64,000 bases of DNA. Source: Micromonospora chalcea (GTDB lineage: Bacteria; Actinomycetota; Actinomycetes; Mycobacteriales; Micromonosporaceae). Both the position numbers and the translations under genes were made by a program. Every line of letters starts with the position of its first letter. Positions within the stretch are counted from its first letter, which is position 1. This document shows, piece by piece, positions 33,202 to 41,274 of this stretch. The DNA is taken from NCBI RefSeq assembly GCF_002926165.1, contig NZ_MAGP01000165.1, positions 62,001 to 126,000 on the forward strand, read 5' to 3'. Below the pieces are notes generated by a model, which saw nothing but the letters and a program-made list of their open reading frames with translations, was not told the DNA's origin and did not search any database.

Positions 33202-34761
33202 GTGACGACAAGCCTCCAGCGCCCGGTAACCGACAGAGGCCGGAGCAAGAGCGTGCGGCACGTCGACAGCTTTGAGATCCAGCCGCCGACTCCGCCGTCG
33301 CACAACGGCGTACCCCGGTCGGCGTGGGCCCGCGCCCGGCGCCGGGTCTCCCGGTGGCACCGGCCCTACATCCTGTTCCTGCTGCTGCTCGACTTCGGCG
33401 CGGCGGCTCTGGCCAGCTTCCTGGCAGTGCAGATCTTCGAGCAGGCCGACTCGGGCTTCCGCAACTCCCCGCAAGCCTGGTTCTACACCGTGGCGTTCGT
33501 GCTCCTGCCGCTCGGCTGGCTGCTCTTCCTCTGGGGCAACCGGGCCTACGACCGGCGCTACCTGGGGCTCGGCCCGGACGAATTCAAGCGGGTGATCCGG
33601 GCCGGCGTGGCGGTGGCGGCGGCGGTCTCGTTCATCGCCTTCGCCACGAAGACCTACTCCCTGTCCCGGTGGACGGTCGGCTTCGCGCTGCTCGGCGCGA
33701 TGTTGCTGATCGTGCTCGGCCGCATGATCGCCCGGGCCGCCCTGCACGGGCTGCGCCGCCGGTTCGGGCACGCCGGGCACCGGATGGTGCTCGTCGGCAC
33801 GCTGCCCGAGTGCCTGGAGGTCTACACCACTGTCACCCGGCACCCGTCGGTCGGCCTGATCCCGGTGGCCATCCACCTCACCGACGGGTACGCCGCCGCC
33901 CGCGGCCTGGAGACCCCGGTGCCGGTGTACGCGGGCCGCGACGTGCTCGCCCTGGTACGTGAGGTCGGCGGCGACACCATCGCGGTCTGCGGCTCGGCCA
34001 GCGCCGAGCCGGGCGAGCTGCGCCGCCTGGCCTGGCAGCTGGAGGGCTCCGGCGTCGACCTGGTGGTCGCGCCCCAGCTCACCGACATCGCCGGTCCCCG
34101 GGTGCACATCCGCCCGATCGAGGGCCTGCCGCTGCTGCACGTCGAGGAGCCGACCCTGTCCGGGCCGGCGCTGCTGGTCAAGAACCTGATGGACCGGGTG
34201 GCCGCCGGCCTGGGCCTGCTGATGCTGGTCCCGCTCTTCGCCGCCATCGCCCTGGCCATCCGGATCTCCGACCCCGGGCCGGTCTTCTTCCGCCAGCCCC
34301 GCGTCGGGCACGAGGGGCGGACGTTCCGGGTCTGGAAGTTCCGGACCATGTACGTCGACGCCGAGGAGCGGCTCGCCGGTCTGGTCGACCGGAACGAGAC
34401 CGACGGCATGCTGTTCAAGATGAAGCAGGACCCCCGGGTCTTCCCGGTGGGCCGCTTCCTGCGGGCCACGTCGCTGGACGAGCTGCCCCAGCTGATCAAC
34501 GTGCTGTGGGGCGAGATGTCGCTCGTGGGCCCGCGCCCGCTGCCCGCCGACGACGGCGACTTCCTGGGCGACGTACGCCGCCGGCTGCTGGTCCGGCCGG
34601 GCATGACCGGGCTGTGGCAGGTGTCCGGCCGCTCCGACCTGTCCTGGGACGAGGCGGTCCGGCTCGACCTCTACTACGTCGACAACTGGTCGCTGGCGTA
34701 CGACCTGAGCATCCTGTGGCGGACCGTGGGCGTGGTGCTGGCCCGCAAGGGCGCGTACTAG
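33202..34761 (+). CDS. polyprenyl glycosylphosphotransferase (WbaP/CpsE-like)
   Basis: Initiating phosphoglycosyltransferase of 519 residues from GTG 33202. Residues 50-175 hold four membrane helices, followed by a CoA-binding-like domain (HRMVLVGTLPECLEVY). Another helix near 330 leads to the catalytic bac_transf domain: SDPGPVFFRQPRVG, FRVWKFRTMYVDAEERL, DELPQLINVLWGEMSLVGPRP and the C-terminal LVRPGMTGLWQVSGRSDLSW. It places the first sugar phosphate on undecaprenyl phosphate. The polysaccharide locus 6-19 kb to the left has no other initiating enzyme, so this is a good candidate for its first step. Confidence 0.93.
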   Translation: MTTSLQRPVTDRGRSKSVRHVDSFEIQPPTPPSHNGVPRSAWARARRRVSRWHRPYILFLLLLDFGAAALASFLAVQIFEQADSGFRNSPQAWFYTVAFVLLPLGWLLFLWGNRAYDRRYLGLGPDEFKRVIRAGVAVAAAVSFIAFATKTYSLSRWTVGFALLGAMLLIVLGRMIARAALHGLRRRFGHAGHRMVLVGTLPECLEVYTTVTRHPSVGLIPVAIHLTDGYAAARGLETPVPVYAGRDVLALVREVGGDTIAVCGSASAEPGELRRLAWQLEGSGVDLVVAPQLTDIAGPRVHIRPIEGLPLLHVEEPTLSGPALLVKNLMDRVAAGLGLLMLVPLFAAIALAIRISDPGPVFFRQPRVGHEGRTFRVWKFRTMYVDAEERLAGLVDRNETDGMLFKMKQDPRVFPVGRFLRATSLDELPQLINVLWGEMSLVGPRPLPADDGDFLGDVRRRLLVRPGMTGLWQVSGRSDLSWDEAVRLDLYYVDNWSLAYDLSILWRTVGVVLARKGAY

Positions 34762-34794
34762 CGCTACCGGGCCGGCACCCGGCAGGATCGATGC

Positions 34795-36018
34795 GTGGGT
34801 GGCAACCTCTCCGCCGTCTTCGCCGTCGTCTCGCTCGTGACCGCGTTGGCGGCGGCGCTCTGGGCGGTGCTGCGGCTGCGTGGCCGACGGGGCATCGCCA
34901 CGGCGACGCAGCGCGCCACGTACGAGGTGCTGCACACCGCCGGGCTCGCCGCCGAGCCGCTGCGCGCCGGGCTGACCGCCGCGGACGCGGCGAAGGCCGT
35001 ACGCCATCTGCGGGCCCTGGTGGGCGCGGCCGGGCTGGCGCTGCCGGACCGGGACACGCTGCTCGCCGTCGACGGGCAGGGCGCGCACCACGGCGATCAA
35101 CTGGTCGCGGCGGCCCGGCGCGCGGTCGGCAGCGGGCGTTCCACCGTGCTGGGCGAGTCGGAGCTGCGCTGCGACCTGGTCGACTGCCCGGTCCGCGGCG
35201 CGGTGGTGGCGCCGCTGCGCGCGGACGGCCGGGTGGTCGGCGCGCTGGTGGCGGTGGCCGGCGAGCGGCCGGCCCCGGGTCTGGTGCAGGCCACGCTGGA
35301 GACCGCGCACTGGGCGGGCGACCAGCTCGCCCTGGCCGAGCTGGAGTCGTCGCGGGAGCGGCTCGCCCGGGCCGAGGTGCGCGCGTTGCGCGCCCAGATC
35401 AGCCCGCACTTCATCTACAACGCGCTGACCGCGATCGGTTCGTTCGTGCGTACCGACCCGGAGCGGGCCCGGGAGCTGATCCTGGAGTTCGCCGAGTTCA
35501 CCCGCTACTCGTTCCGGGCGCACGGCGAGTTCACCACGCTCGCCGAGGAGCTGCGCTCGATCGACCGCTACCTGACCATCGAGCGGGCGCGGTTCGGCGA
35601 GCGGCTCCAGGTGCGCCTGCAGATCGCCCCCGAGGTGCTGCCGGTGACGCTGCCGTTCCTCTGCCTGCAGCCGCTCGTGGAGAACGCGGTCCGCCACGGG
35701 TTGTCCCGCAAGCCGGGCACCGGCATGGTGAGCATCGAGGCCCGGGACGCGGGCGCGGAGTGTCACATCACGGTGGAGGACGACGGGGTGGGGATGGATC
35801 CGACGACGCTGACCGCCGGGATCGCCGAGCTGTCCGGGGCGGGCAGCGACCCGGCCGACGACCCGGGGCAGCACGTCGGCCTCTCGAACGTCGACGAACG
35901 GCTCCGGTCGGTCTTCGGGGACGGGTTCGGCCTGGTCGTCGAGACCGGCCTCGGCTCGGGTACGAAGGTGAGCATGCGGGTGCCGAAGTTCCACCCCGGC
36001 GTACGGGTTTCCTCGTGA
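34795..36018 (+). CDS. LytS-type sensor histidine kinase
   Basis: Histidine kinase of 407 residues from GTG 34795. One N-terminal membrane helix (VFAVVSLVTALAAALWAVL) is followed by a GAF-like region (about 65-180) with no recognised ligand motif. The kinase part is of the LytS/YehU type: phospho-acceptor His in QISPHFIYNALTAIG, N-box LVENAVRHGL, then EDDGVGMD and HVGLSNVDERLR for ATP binding. It should phosphorylate the LytTR regulator encoded next, whose GTG overlaps its stop as GTGA. Related pairs in enterobacteria respond to carboxylates such as pyruvate and control transporters, which fits the symporter genes nearby. Confidence 0.92.
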   Translation: MGGNLSAVFAVVSLVTALAAALWAVLRLRGRRGIATATQRATYEVLHTAGLAAEPLRAGLTAADAAKAVRHLRALVGAAGLALPDRDTLLAVDGQGAHHGDQLVAAARRAVGSGRSTVLGESELRCDLVDCPVRGAVVAPLRADGRVVGALVAVAGERPAPGLVQATLETAHWAGDQLALAELESSRERLARAEVRALRAQISPHFIYNALTAIGSFVRTDPERARELILEFAEFTRYSFRAHGEFTTLAEELRSIDRYLTIERARFGERLQVRLQIAPEVLPVTLPFLCLQPLVENAVRHGLSRKPGTGMVSIEARDAGAECHITVEDDGVGMDPTTLTAGIAELSGAGSDPADDPGQHVGLSNVDERLRSVFGDGFGLVVETGLGSGTKVSMRVPKFHPGVRVSS

Positions 36019-36770
36019 CGGGGTTCCTTCGGGTGCTGGCGGTGGACGACGAGCCGCCCGCGCTGGACGAGCTGGCGTACCACCTGCGCGCCGATCCCCG
36101 GGTGGCCCGGCTGCACACGGCGGGGGACGCGACAGAGGCGCTGCGGGTGCTCCGCGACGACGACGTGGACGTGGTGTTCCTCGACATCCGGATGCCGGGG
36201 CTGGACGGCATGGAACTGGCCCGGGTGCTGCGCCGGTTCGCCCGTCCGCCGGCGATCGTGTTCGTCACCGCGTACGACGACGGCGCGGTGGACGCGTTCG
36301 ACCTGGGCGCCACCGACTACGTCCGCAAGCCGGTACGCGCCGAGCGGCTGGCCGAGTCGCTGCGCCGGGTGATCGGCTCCCGGGTGGTGCCGTCGCACCC
36401 GGCCGCGCTGGCCCGGGCGGAGGAGGATCCGACCATCCCGATCGAGCTGGCGGGCACCACCCGGATGCTGCCCCGTTCGGCGGTGCGGTGGGTGGAGGCG
36501 CAGGGCGACTACGCGCGCCTGCACACGGCGGACGGGTCGCACCTGGTCCGGGTCTCGCTGGCGACGCTGGCCGAGCGCTGGGCCGATGCCGGGTTCGTCC
36601 GGATCCACCGTTCGTACCTGGTGCAGTTGCGGCTCATCGCCGAGTTGCGGCTGGTCAACTCCGGCTATGTGGTGGTGATCGACGGATCCGAGCTGCCGGT
36701 CAGCCGCCGGCACACCCGGGAGCTGAAGGACAAGCTGGTACGCGCCGCGAAGCAGGACTGGAGTCGCTGA
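36015..36770 (+). CDS. LytTR-family response regulator
   Basis: Response regulator of 251 residues. The receiver domain has the acidic pair in VLAVDDEPPALDEL, the phospho-acceptor Asp in VVFLDIRMPGLDGMEL, the Thr of VFVTAYDD and the Lys of YVRKPVRAERL. The C-terminal LytTR DNA-binding domain is visible from VRWVEAQGDYARLHTADGS to VRIHRSYLVQLRLI and LPVSRRHTRELK. LytTR proteins bind pairs of direct repeats about 21 bp apart. Such pairs lie upstream of the two symporter operons at 38149-38180 and 45810-45842, which makes those operons plausible targets. Confidence 0.93.
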   Translation: MTGFLRVLAVDDEPPALDELAYHLRADPRVARLHTAGDATEALRVLRDDDVDVVFLDIRMPGLDGMELARVLRRFARPPAIVFVTAYDDGAVDAFDLGATDYVRKPVRAERLAESLRRVIGSRVVPSHPAALARAEEDPTIPIELAGTTRMLPRSAVRWVEAQGDYARLHTADGSHLVRVSLATLAERWADAGFVRIHRSYLVQLRLIAELRLVNSGYVVVIDGSELPVSRRHTRELKDKLVRAAKQDWSR

Positions 36771-36796
36771 GGGACGGGTCACCGCAAACCCTGGCG

Positions 36797-36818
36797 TACA
36801 ATGTACGGCAGACCGTAC
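36797..36818 (+). promoter_or_regulatory. -10-like element overlapped by a palindromic operator
   Basis: TACAAT (36797-36802) is a good -10 hexamer for the gene at 36837. Immediately downstream GTACGG (36803-36808) and CCGTAC (36813-36818) form a perfect 6-bp inverted repeat with a 4-base spacer at the expected transcription start. GTAC also occurs at 36796-36799. A TetR- or PadR-type repressor binding here would block initiation. Confidence 0.5.
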
Positions 36819-36836
36819 GACAGGGTGGGGGACCGC

Positions 36837-37499
36837 ATGTCCGACGACCGCTTCGACGCCGCCGCAGAATTCGACAGCCAGCTCGACCGCCTCGTTCAAC
36901 TCGGCTATCCGGCGCTGGCCGGGCAGACCGAGGAGACGTTCCGCGCCCTGCTCAGCCCGCTGCGCGACGCGGCGGTCACCGGTTCCGCCGGGCTGCGCGG
37001 CCCCACCGAGGGGCGGGTGCCGTTCCTGCTGGTGACCACGCGGGAACTGGTGCCGGTGCCGGAGCGGATCGCGCTCACCACGCTCGTCGGCAAGCGCAAG
37101 ACCGGCATCCTCGACCGGAACTTCCCCGCCGACGACCTGCCCACCTTCCACCCGATCAAGGAGCTGGAGGTGCCGGCCGGGCCCGCGTACCTGCTCTTCG
37201 ACGTGGATCGGGGCGAGGAGTACCGCAACGTGGCGCCGTCGGCCGGGCTGGAGGACATGACCGCGAAGGACCGGCTCCCCATCACCATCGACGAAGGTCT
37301 GGCGTTCGTCACGCTGTACCCGGCGGCGCTGGCGAGCAACAGGTGCTTCTCGCTGGTGGGCTCGCGCTGCGGTGACCGGCGGGTGCCCGCGCTCTGGATC
37401 AGTCAGGGCGCGCCGAAGCTCGGGTGGTGCTGGTTCGGCAACCCGCACACCTGGCTGGGCTCGGCGACCGCGAACCCGGTACGGGTGGGACTCGGCTGA
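36837..37499 (+). CDS. DUF5701-like conserved protein
   Basis: Protein of 220 residues from ATG 36837. It has no signal peptide or membrane helix and is acidic at the start (DDRFDAAAEFDSQLDRLVQLGYPAL). I associate this start and the DVDRGEEYRNV segment with the actinobacterial DUF5701 family, of unknown function. A Trp/Cys/His-rich C-terminus (RCGDRRVPALWISQGAPKLG, then GWCWFGNPHTW) is notable. The promoter carries a palindromic operator. The two-component genes end 66 bases upstream. Confidence 0.75.
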   Translation: MSDDRFDAAAEFDSQLDRLVQLGYPALAGQTEETFRALLSPLRDAAVTGSAGLRGPTEGRVPFLLVTTRELVPVPERIALTTLVGKRKTGILDRNFPADDLPTFHPIKELEVPAGPAYLLFDVDRGEEYRNVAPSAGLEDMTAKDRLPITIDEGLAFVTLYPAALASNRCFSLVGSRCGDRRVPALWISQGAPKLGWCWFGNPHTWLGSATANPVRVGLG

Positions 37500-37521
37500 C
37501 GCCCAGGCGGGATCAGGGCGC

Positions 37522-38073
37522 TCAGAAGATCTCGGCGACCGGCAGGACGAGCGGGAACGGCTGGTCGGCGCGGTACACGTCGGCGGTGGAGAGCACCGCC
37601 GCCTCGCGGTAGCGGCCGTCGACGTTCTCCAGCACGGTCAGGGTCTCCTTGCGCGGCTCGACGAGCCAGTAACGCGCGATGCCGGCCACGCCGTACTCGT
37701 GGCGCTTGAGGACCAGGTCACGACCGGCGTTGCCGGGCGAGACGACCTCGACCACGAGCAGCACGTCGGCCGGGGCGAGGGCCGGGCCACCCCGTTCCAG
37801 TGCCTCCTCGCGGGCGACGAAGACGTCCGGCACGAAGTAGGAGGAGCGCTTCGCGCTGACGCCGACGTCCTGCCCGACGAGCAGACCGGCCGGAGCCTGC
37901 CGGTCGAGGAGCCGGCGGAGACGGTTGGCGATCGCGCCGTGCCGGACGTCGGCGTGTGGGGACACGAGCAGGCTCCCGTCGAAGATCTCGTAGTCCTGGC
38001 CGTCCTCGGGGAGGTCCTGGAGGTCGTCCACCGTCCAGACGTCGCCGGTGCCGGGTCGTGCCGGGCTGGTCAC
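37522..38073 (-). CDS. Uma2 family (DUF820) putative endonuclease
   Basis: Protein of 183 residues. I chose GTG 38073 because GGAGG lies seven bases upstream; the first GTG (38079) is too close to that site. The PD-(D/E)XK-like core of the Uma2 family is present: DYEIFDGSLLVSPHADVRHG, FVPDVFVAREE (active-site Asp), VLLVVEVVSPGNAGRD (active-site Glu) and LKRHEYGVAGIARYWLVEP with the Lys. These proteins are abundant in actinobacteria and cyanobacteria, and their targets are unknown. It converges with the DUF5701-like gene, with 22 bases between stops. Confidence 0.88.
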   Translation of the reverse strand: MTSPARPGTGDVWTVDDLQDLPEDGQDYEIFDGSLLVSPHADVRHGAIANRLRRLLDRQAPAGLLVGQDVGVSAKRSSYFVPDVFVAREEALERGGPALAPADVLLVVEVVSPGNAGRDLVLKRHEYGVAGIARYWLVEPRKETLTVLENVDGRYREAAVLSTADVYRADQPFPLVLPVAEIF

Positions 38074-38117
38074 TGTCACACCTCCTCTCTACCGGCTCAC
38101 CCTGACACCCCGCCCGG

Positions 38118-38189
38118 TCGTCCACAACGACTCCGCGCCGTCCACCGGGTTATCCACAGGGGTGAAGCGTTATCCACAGGTTGTGCACA
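38118..38189. promoter_or_regulatory. DnaA-box cluster / 20-bp-spaced direct repeat
   Basis: Two perfect DnaA boxes, TTATCCACA, lie at 38150-38158 and 38170-38178, with a near match TTGTGCACA at 38181-38189 and TCGTCCACA at 38118-38126. The first two are part of the 12-bp direct repeat GTTATCCACAGG (38149-38160 and 38169-38180), offset by 20 bp. This is either a DnaA-binding locus outside the dnaA-dnaN region or a regulator site for the DUF485-symporter operon starting at 38243, or both. Confidence 0.6.
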
Positions 38190-38207
38190 GGGCGCAACGG
38201 CGCGGTC

Positions 38208-38242
38208 TTGACAATTCGGCTCAGCGGGCGAGACTGCCGGGG
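38208..38242 (+). promoter_or_regulatory. candidate promoter with TTGACA
   Basis: TTGACA at 38208-38213 is followed 17 bases later by AGACTG, a poor -10. If used, transcription would begin at or very near the GTG at 38243, giving a leaderless mRNA; no clear ribosome site exists besides GGGGG. The DnaA-box repeat lies 28 bases upstream of the -35. Confidence 0.35.
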
Positions 38243-38731
38243 GTGACCGGAGCCGAGGAACAGCATCCACCGGGGCGGCCCGTCGAGACCGCCCCGGTGC
38301 GCGGCCCGCGCGCGTCGCCGGCGCCCGCCCCCCGGCAGCCGGAGAGCCCGCAGCCGACCGCCACCCCGCAGCGGACCCGGATCGTGCTGGCCGAGGTCTC
38401 CCGGGCCGGCAGCCCGGCCGACCGCACCCGCTCCGAACTGGCCCAGCAGACCCCTGTGGGCGAGACGCTGGTGCAGGGACTGATGCGGGCCCAGCTCTCG
38501 CTCGCGTTGCGGCTCAGCCTGCTGGTGATGATCGGGCTCGGCGGCCTGCCGTGGCTGTTCGCCATCGCGCCCTCGGTCGGCCGGGTCACGGTGCTCGGGG
38601 TCAACCTGCCGTGGCTGCTGCTCGGCGTCGTGTCCTTCCCGTTCCTGATCGTGGTCGGGTGGGCGTACGTGCGGCTGGCCGAACGCAACGAGCAGGACTT
38701 CGTCGACCTGATCCGACGGCCGGAACGCTGA
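38243..38731 (+). CDS. DUF485-like membrane protein with disordered N-terminus
   Basis: Protein of 162 residues from GTG 38243. The C-terminal half contains two membrane helices (LSLLVMIGLGGLPWLFAIAP and LPWLLLGVVSFPFLIVVGWAYV) and the ending RLAERNEQDFVDLIRR, matching DUF485-type small subunits that accompany acetate-type symporters. The first 75 residues are Pro/Ala/Thr-rich and probably disordered, unlike the compact DUF485 protein at 45937. It is coupled to the symporter gene: stop and start share one base. Confidence 0.8.
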   Translation: MTGAEEQHPPGRPVETAPVRGPRASPAPAPRQPESPQPTATPQRTRIVLAEVSRAGSPADRTRSELAQQTPVGETLVQGLMRAQLSLALRLSLLVMIGLGGLPWLFAIAPSVGRVTVLGVNLPWLLLGVVSFPFLIVVGWAYVRLAERNEQDFVDLIRRPER

Positions 38732-40371
38732 TGTCCAACGGGTACGTGGTCCCGGCGATCGTCGCCGTCACGCTGGTCACCGTCGGCATCGGTTTCTACG
38801 GGCTGCGGCTGGCCCGCACCACGTCGGACTTCCTGGTCGCCTCCCGGGCGGTCAGCCCGACCTGGAACGCCGCCGCGATCGGCGGGGAGTACCTGTCGGC
38901 CGCGAGCTTCCTCGGCGTCGCCGGGCTGATCCTCAAGTACGGCGTGGACGTGCTCTGGTACCCGGTCGGCTTCGCCGCCGGATACCTCGCGCTGCTGCTG
39001 TTCGTGGCCGCGCCGCTGCGCCGCTCCGGCGCGTTCACGCTGCCCGACTTCTGCGAGGTACGGCTCGGCTCCCGGCGGCTGCGGACGCTCGCCACCGTCT
39101 TCGTGATCTTCATCGGCTGGCTCTACCTGGTGCCGCAGTTGCAGGGCGCCGGGCTGACCCTGGCCACGCTCACCGGCTCGCCGTACCCGCTCGGCGCGCT
39201 GCTGGTCGCCGTGGTGGTGACCGCGAACGTGGCGCTGGGCGGCATGCGGGCGATCACCTTCGTGCAGGCGTTCCAGTACTGGCTGAAGCTCACCGCGCTC
39301 GCCGTACCCGCGATCTTCCTGGCGTTGCAGTGGCAGGCCGACGCCCGCCCGGCGGTGACCCCGCCCGACGGGCCGACGTTCCGGACCGCGACCACCGTCG
39401 TGGTCGAGCACCGCGCGACGCTCACGCTGCCCGACGGCGACATCCGGGAGGTACGCCCCGGAGACCGCCTCGAATTCGCCGCCGGTGACCCGGTGCCGGA
39501 GGTGTCCGGCGCGGCGACCGGCCCCACCGAGTGGCTGCTGCCGGACACGGCGGGGGAGAACGACAGAGGGCTGTTCGCCACATACTCGCTGATCCTGGCC
39601 ACGTTCCTCGGCACCATGGGCCTGCCGCACGTGCTGGTCCGCTTCTACACCAACCCCGACGGCGCCGCCGCCCGCCGCACCACGCTCGTGGTGCTGGCGC
39701 TCGTCGGCGTCTTCTACCTGCTGCCCACCGTCTACGGCGTGCTGGGCCGCATCTACACGCCGCAACTACTTGTCAGCGGCCAGACCGACGCGGTGGTGGT
39801 GCTGCTGCCCGGGGCGGCGCTCGGCGACGGCACCACCGGCCGGCTGCTCGCCGCGCTGGTCGCGGCCGGCGCGTTCGCGGCGTTCCTGTCCACCTCGTCC
39901 GGCCTGCTCACCAGCGTCGCCGGGGTGATCTCCACGGACGTGCTGGGCCGCGGCTCGGTACGCGGCTTCCGGCTCGCCACGGTGATCGCCGGCGGGGTGC
40001 CGGCGTTGCTCTCGCTGAACGTCTCCGGGCTGGACGTCTCGCAGGTGGTGGGGCTGGCGTTCGCGGTGGCCGCGTCGAGTTTCTGCCCGCTGCTGGTGCT
40101 CGGCATCTGGTGGCGCGGCCTGACCGACCTGGGCGCCGCCGCCGGGGTGCTGGTCGGCGGCGGCGCGGCGGTCGGCGCGGTCCTGCTCACGGTGATCTGG
40201 CCGCCGCTGACCGGATGGCCGGCGACGCTCACCACGCAGCCGGCCGCGTGGACGGTGCCGCTGGCGTTCGCGGTGATGGTGCTCGTCTCCATGGCCAGCC
40301 GGCGGCGTCTCCCGCGTGACGTCGGCGCCACCATGCTCCGCCTGCACACCCCGGAGTCGCTGCGCCTGTGA
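38731..40371 (+). CDS. sodium:solute symporter family (acetate-type)
   Basis: Sodium/solute symporter (SSS, LeuT-fold) of 546 residues with about 13 membrane helices. Family blocks are clear: FLVASRAVSPTWNAAAIGGEYLSAASFLG, the ANVALGGMRAITFVQAFQYWLK helix, GTMGLPHVLVRFYTNPD, and FAAFLSTSSGLLTSVAGVISTDV. An extracytoplasmic insert of about 70 residues (around 210-275, with LTLPDGDIREVRPGDRL) is a feature of one actinobacterial branch. It imports a monocarboxylate, probably acetate or pyruvate, with Na+ or H+. A paralogue follows at 46283. Confidence 0.9.
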   Translation: MSNGYVVPAIVAVTLVTVGIGFYGLRLARTTSDFLVASRAVSPTWNAAAIGGEYLSAASFLGVAGLILKYGVDVLWYPVGFAAGYLALLLFVAAPLRRSGAFTLPDFCEVRLGSRRLRTLATVFVIFIGWLYLVPQLQGAGLTLATLTGSPYPLGALLVAVVVTANVALGGMRAITFVQAFQYWLKLTALAVPAIFLALQWQADARPAVTPPDGPTFRTATTVVVEHRATLTLPDGDIREVRPGDRLEFAAGDPVPEVSGAATGPTEWLLPDTAGENDRGLFATYSLILATFLGTMGLPHVLVRFYTNPDGAAARRTTLVVLALVGVFYLLPTVYGVLGRIYTPQLLVSGQTDAVVVLLPGAALGDGTTGRLLAALVAAGAFAAFLSTSSGLLTSVAGVISTDVLGRGSVRGFRLATVIAGGVPALLSLNVSGLDVSQVVGLAFAVAASSFCPLLVLGIWWRGLTDLGAAAGVLVGGGAAVGAVLLTVIWPPLTGWPATLTTQPAAWTVPLAFAVMVLVSMASRRRLPRDVGATMLRLHTPESLRL

Positions 40372-40401
40372 GGCGGGGCCGCGCTCGCTCGGCCCCGCCT
40401 C
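40370..40401. terminator. perfect 12-bp hairpin terminator
   Basis: GAGGCGGGGCCG pairs perfectly with CGGCCCCGCCTC around an 8-base loop. It overlaps the symporter stop codon and separates it from the convergent gene ending at 40417. Confidence 0.8.
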
Positions 40402-40416
40402 ACCTCCGCGCACCCG

Positions 40417-41274
40417 TCAGCAGGTGTCCGTGCCGGCACACAGCCGGTTCGCCACCGACCGGGCGGTACGACGGGCCTCGGTGGGCGTGGTCTGGGAGTC
40501 GAGGCGGAGCTGCGCCACCAGATCGCCCTGCCGGACGAGGAGCCAGCGACCGGGCCGCCCGCCGACGTCGCTTCCCACCAGCACGCCGTCGTCACCGCCG
40601 AGCGACTCCGCCATGATCGACAGCGAGTCGCCCGGCTGCTCCATCTCGCAGCCCGTGACCAGCTTGCGGAGATTCTTCATCACCGTGGTGGCGGACGTGC
40701 CCGAGTGCCGGGTCACCCGCTGGACGATCCAGTCGGTGGGCGAGTTGAACGCCACCGACCGGGTGGCCACCTCCCCGTCGGACAGCGTCGGCGACTCGTT
40801 CACGCAGAAGGAGGACATGAACTCCAGGGACCAGTCACCGTCCACCTTTCCCGTCTGCATCGTGAAGCCCGTCGGCAGGTCGGCGAGCTGGAGCGTCGCC
40901 GCCGCCGGAATCGTCCGGCTCGGCGTACGGCTGGTCGGCCCGCCGCCGATGCTGGCGGCCGGCTCTCCCGCGGTGCGACTCGGCGTCGGCGCCCCGCTCG
41001 CCGACGGCTCGGCCGACGGCGTGGTGCTCGGCGTGGGCGCCGGCGTCGGCGTGATCGGATCGACTGTCGCCGGGGGCACCGGTGGCGGTGCGGCGTCCGG
41101 ACGGGCCAGCACCACACCGGTCGCCACGACCGCGACGGCGACCGCGGCGGCCAGGCCGGCGGCGAGCTGGGTACGCCGGGTACGCTGCCGCCCTCGGCGG
41201 CGCACCTGCTCGGTGGGCGCCCAGATCAGATCCTCGGTGTCCTGGTAGAGGTCAGAGAAGATCGGGTCAGGCAT
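40417..41274 (-). CDS. membrane-anchored partner of SigE-type sigma factor
   Basis: Protein of 285 residues with a short cytoplasmic N-terminus (about 40 residues, basic at QVRRRGRQRTRRTQ), one membrane helix (LAAGLAAAVAVAVVATGVVLA), a Thr/Pro-rich linker and an extracytoplasmic domain with four Cys residues (including SSFCVNES, VTGCEMEQ and the terminal CAGTDTC), likely disulfide-bonded. It overlaps the sigma factor gene by eight bases. The arrangement suggests an anti-sigma or sensor role, but the cytoplasmic part is short and lacks a zinc HxxxCxxC motif, so the anti-sigma function is inferred from position only. Confidence 0.7.
   Translation of the reverse strand: MPDPIFSDLYQDTEDLIWAPTEQVRRRGRQRTRRTQLAAGLAAAVAVAVVATGVVLARPDAAPPPVPPATVDPITPTPAPTPSTTPSAEPSASGAPTPSRTAGEPAASIGGGPTSRTPSRTIPAAATLQLADLPTGFTMQTGKVDGDWSLEFMSSFCVNESPTLSDGEVATRSVAFNSPTDWIVQRVTRHSGTSATTVMKNLRKLVTGCEMEQPGDSLSIMAESLGGDDGVLVGSDVGGRPGRWLLVRQGDLVAQLRLDSQTTPTEARRTARSVANRLCAGTDTC

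Noticed and set aside
33178..35994. Open frame of about 940 codons on the minus strand opposite the phosphoglycosyltransferase and LytS genes
   Set aside because: Composition is Arg/Gln/Pro/Gly-rich without motifs; both plus-strand genes have intact catalytic motifs.
38080..38242. Replication origin (oriC)
   Set aside because: Two perfect and two imperfect DnaA boxes are too few for an actinobacterial oriC, there is no AT-rich unwinding region, and neither dnaA nor dnaN is adjacent.
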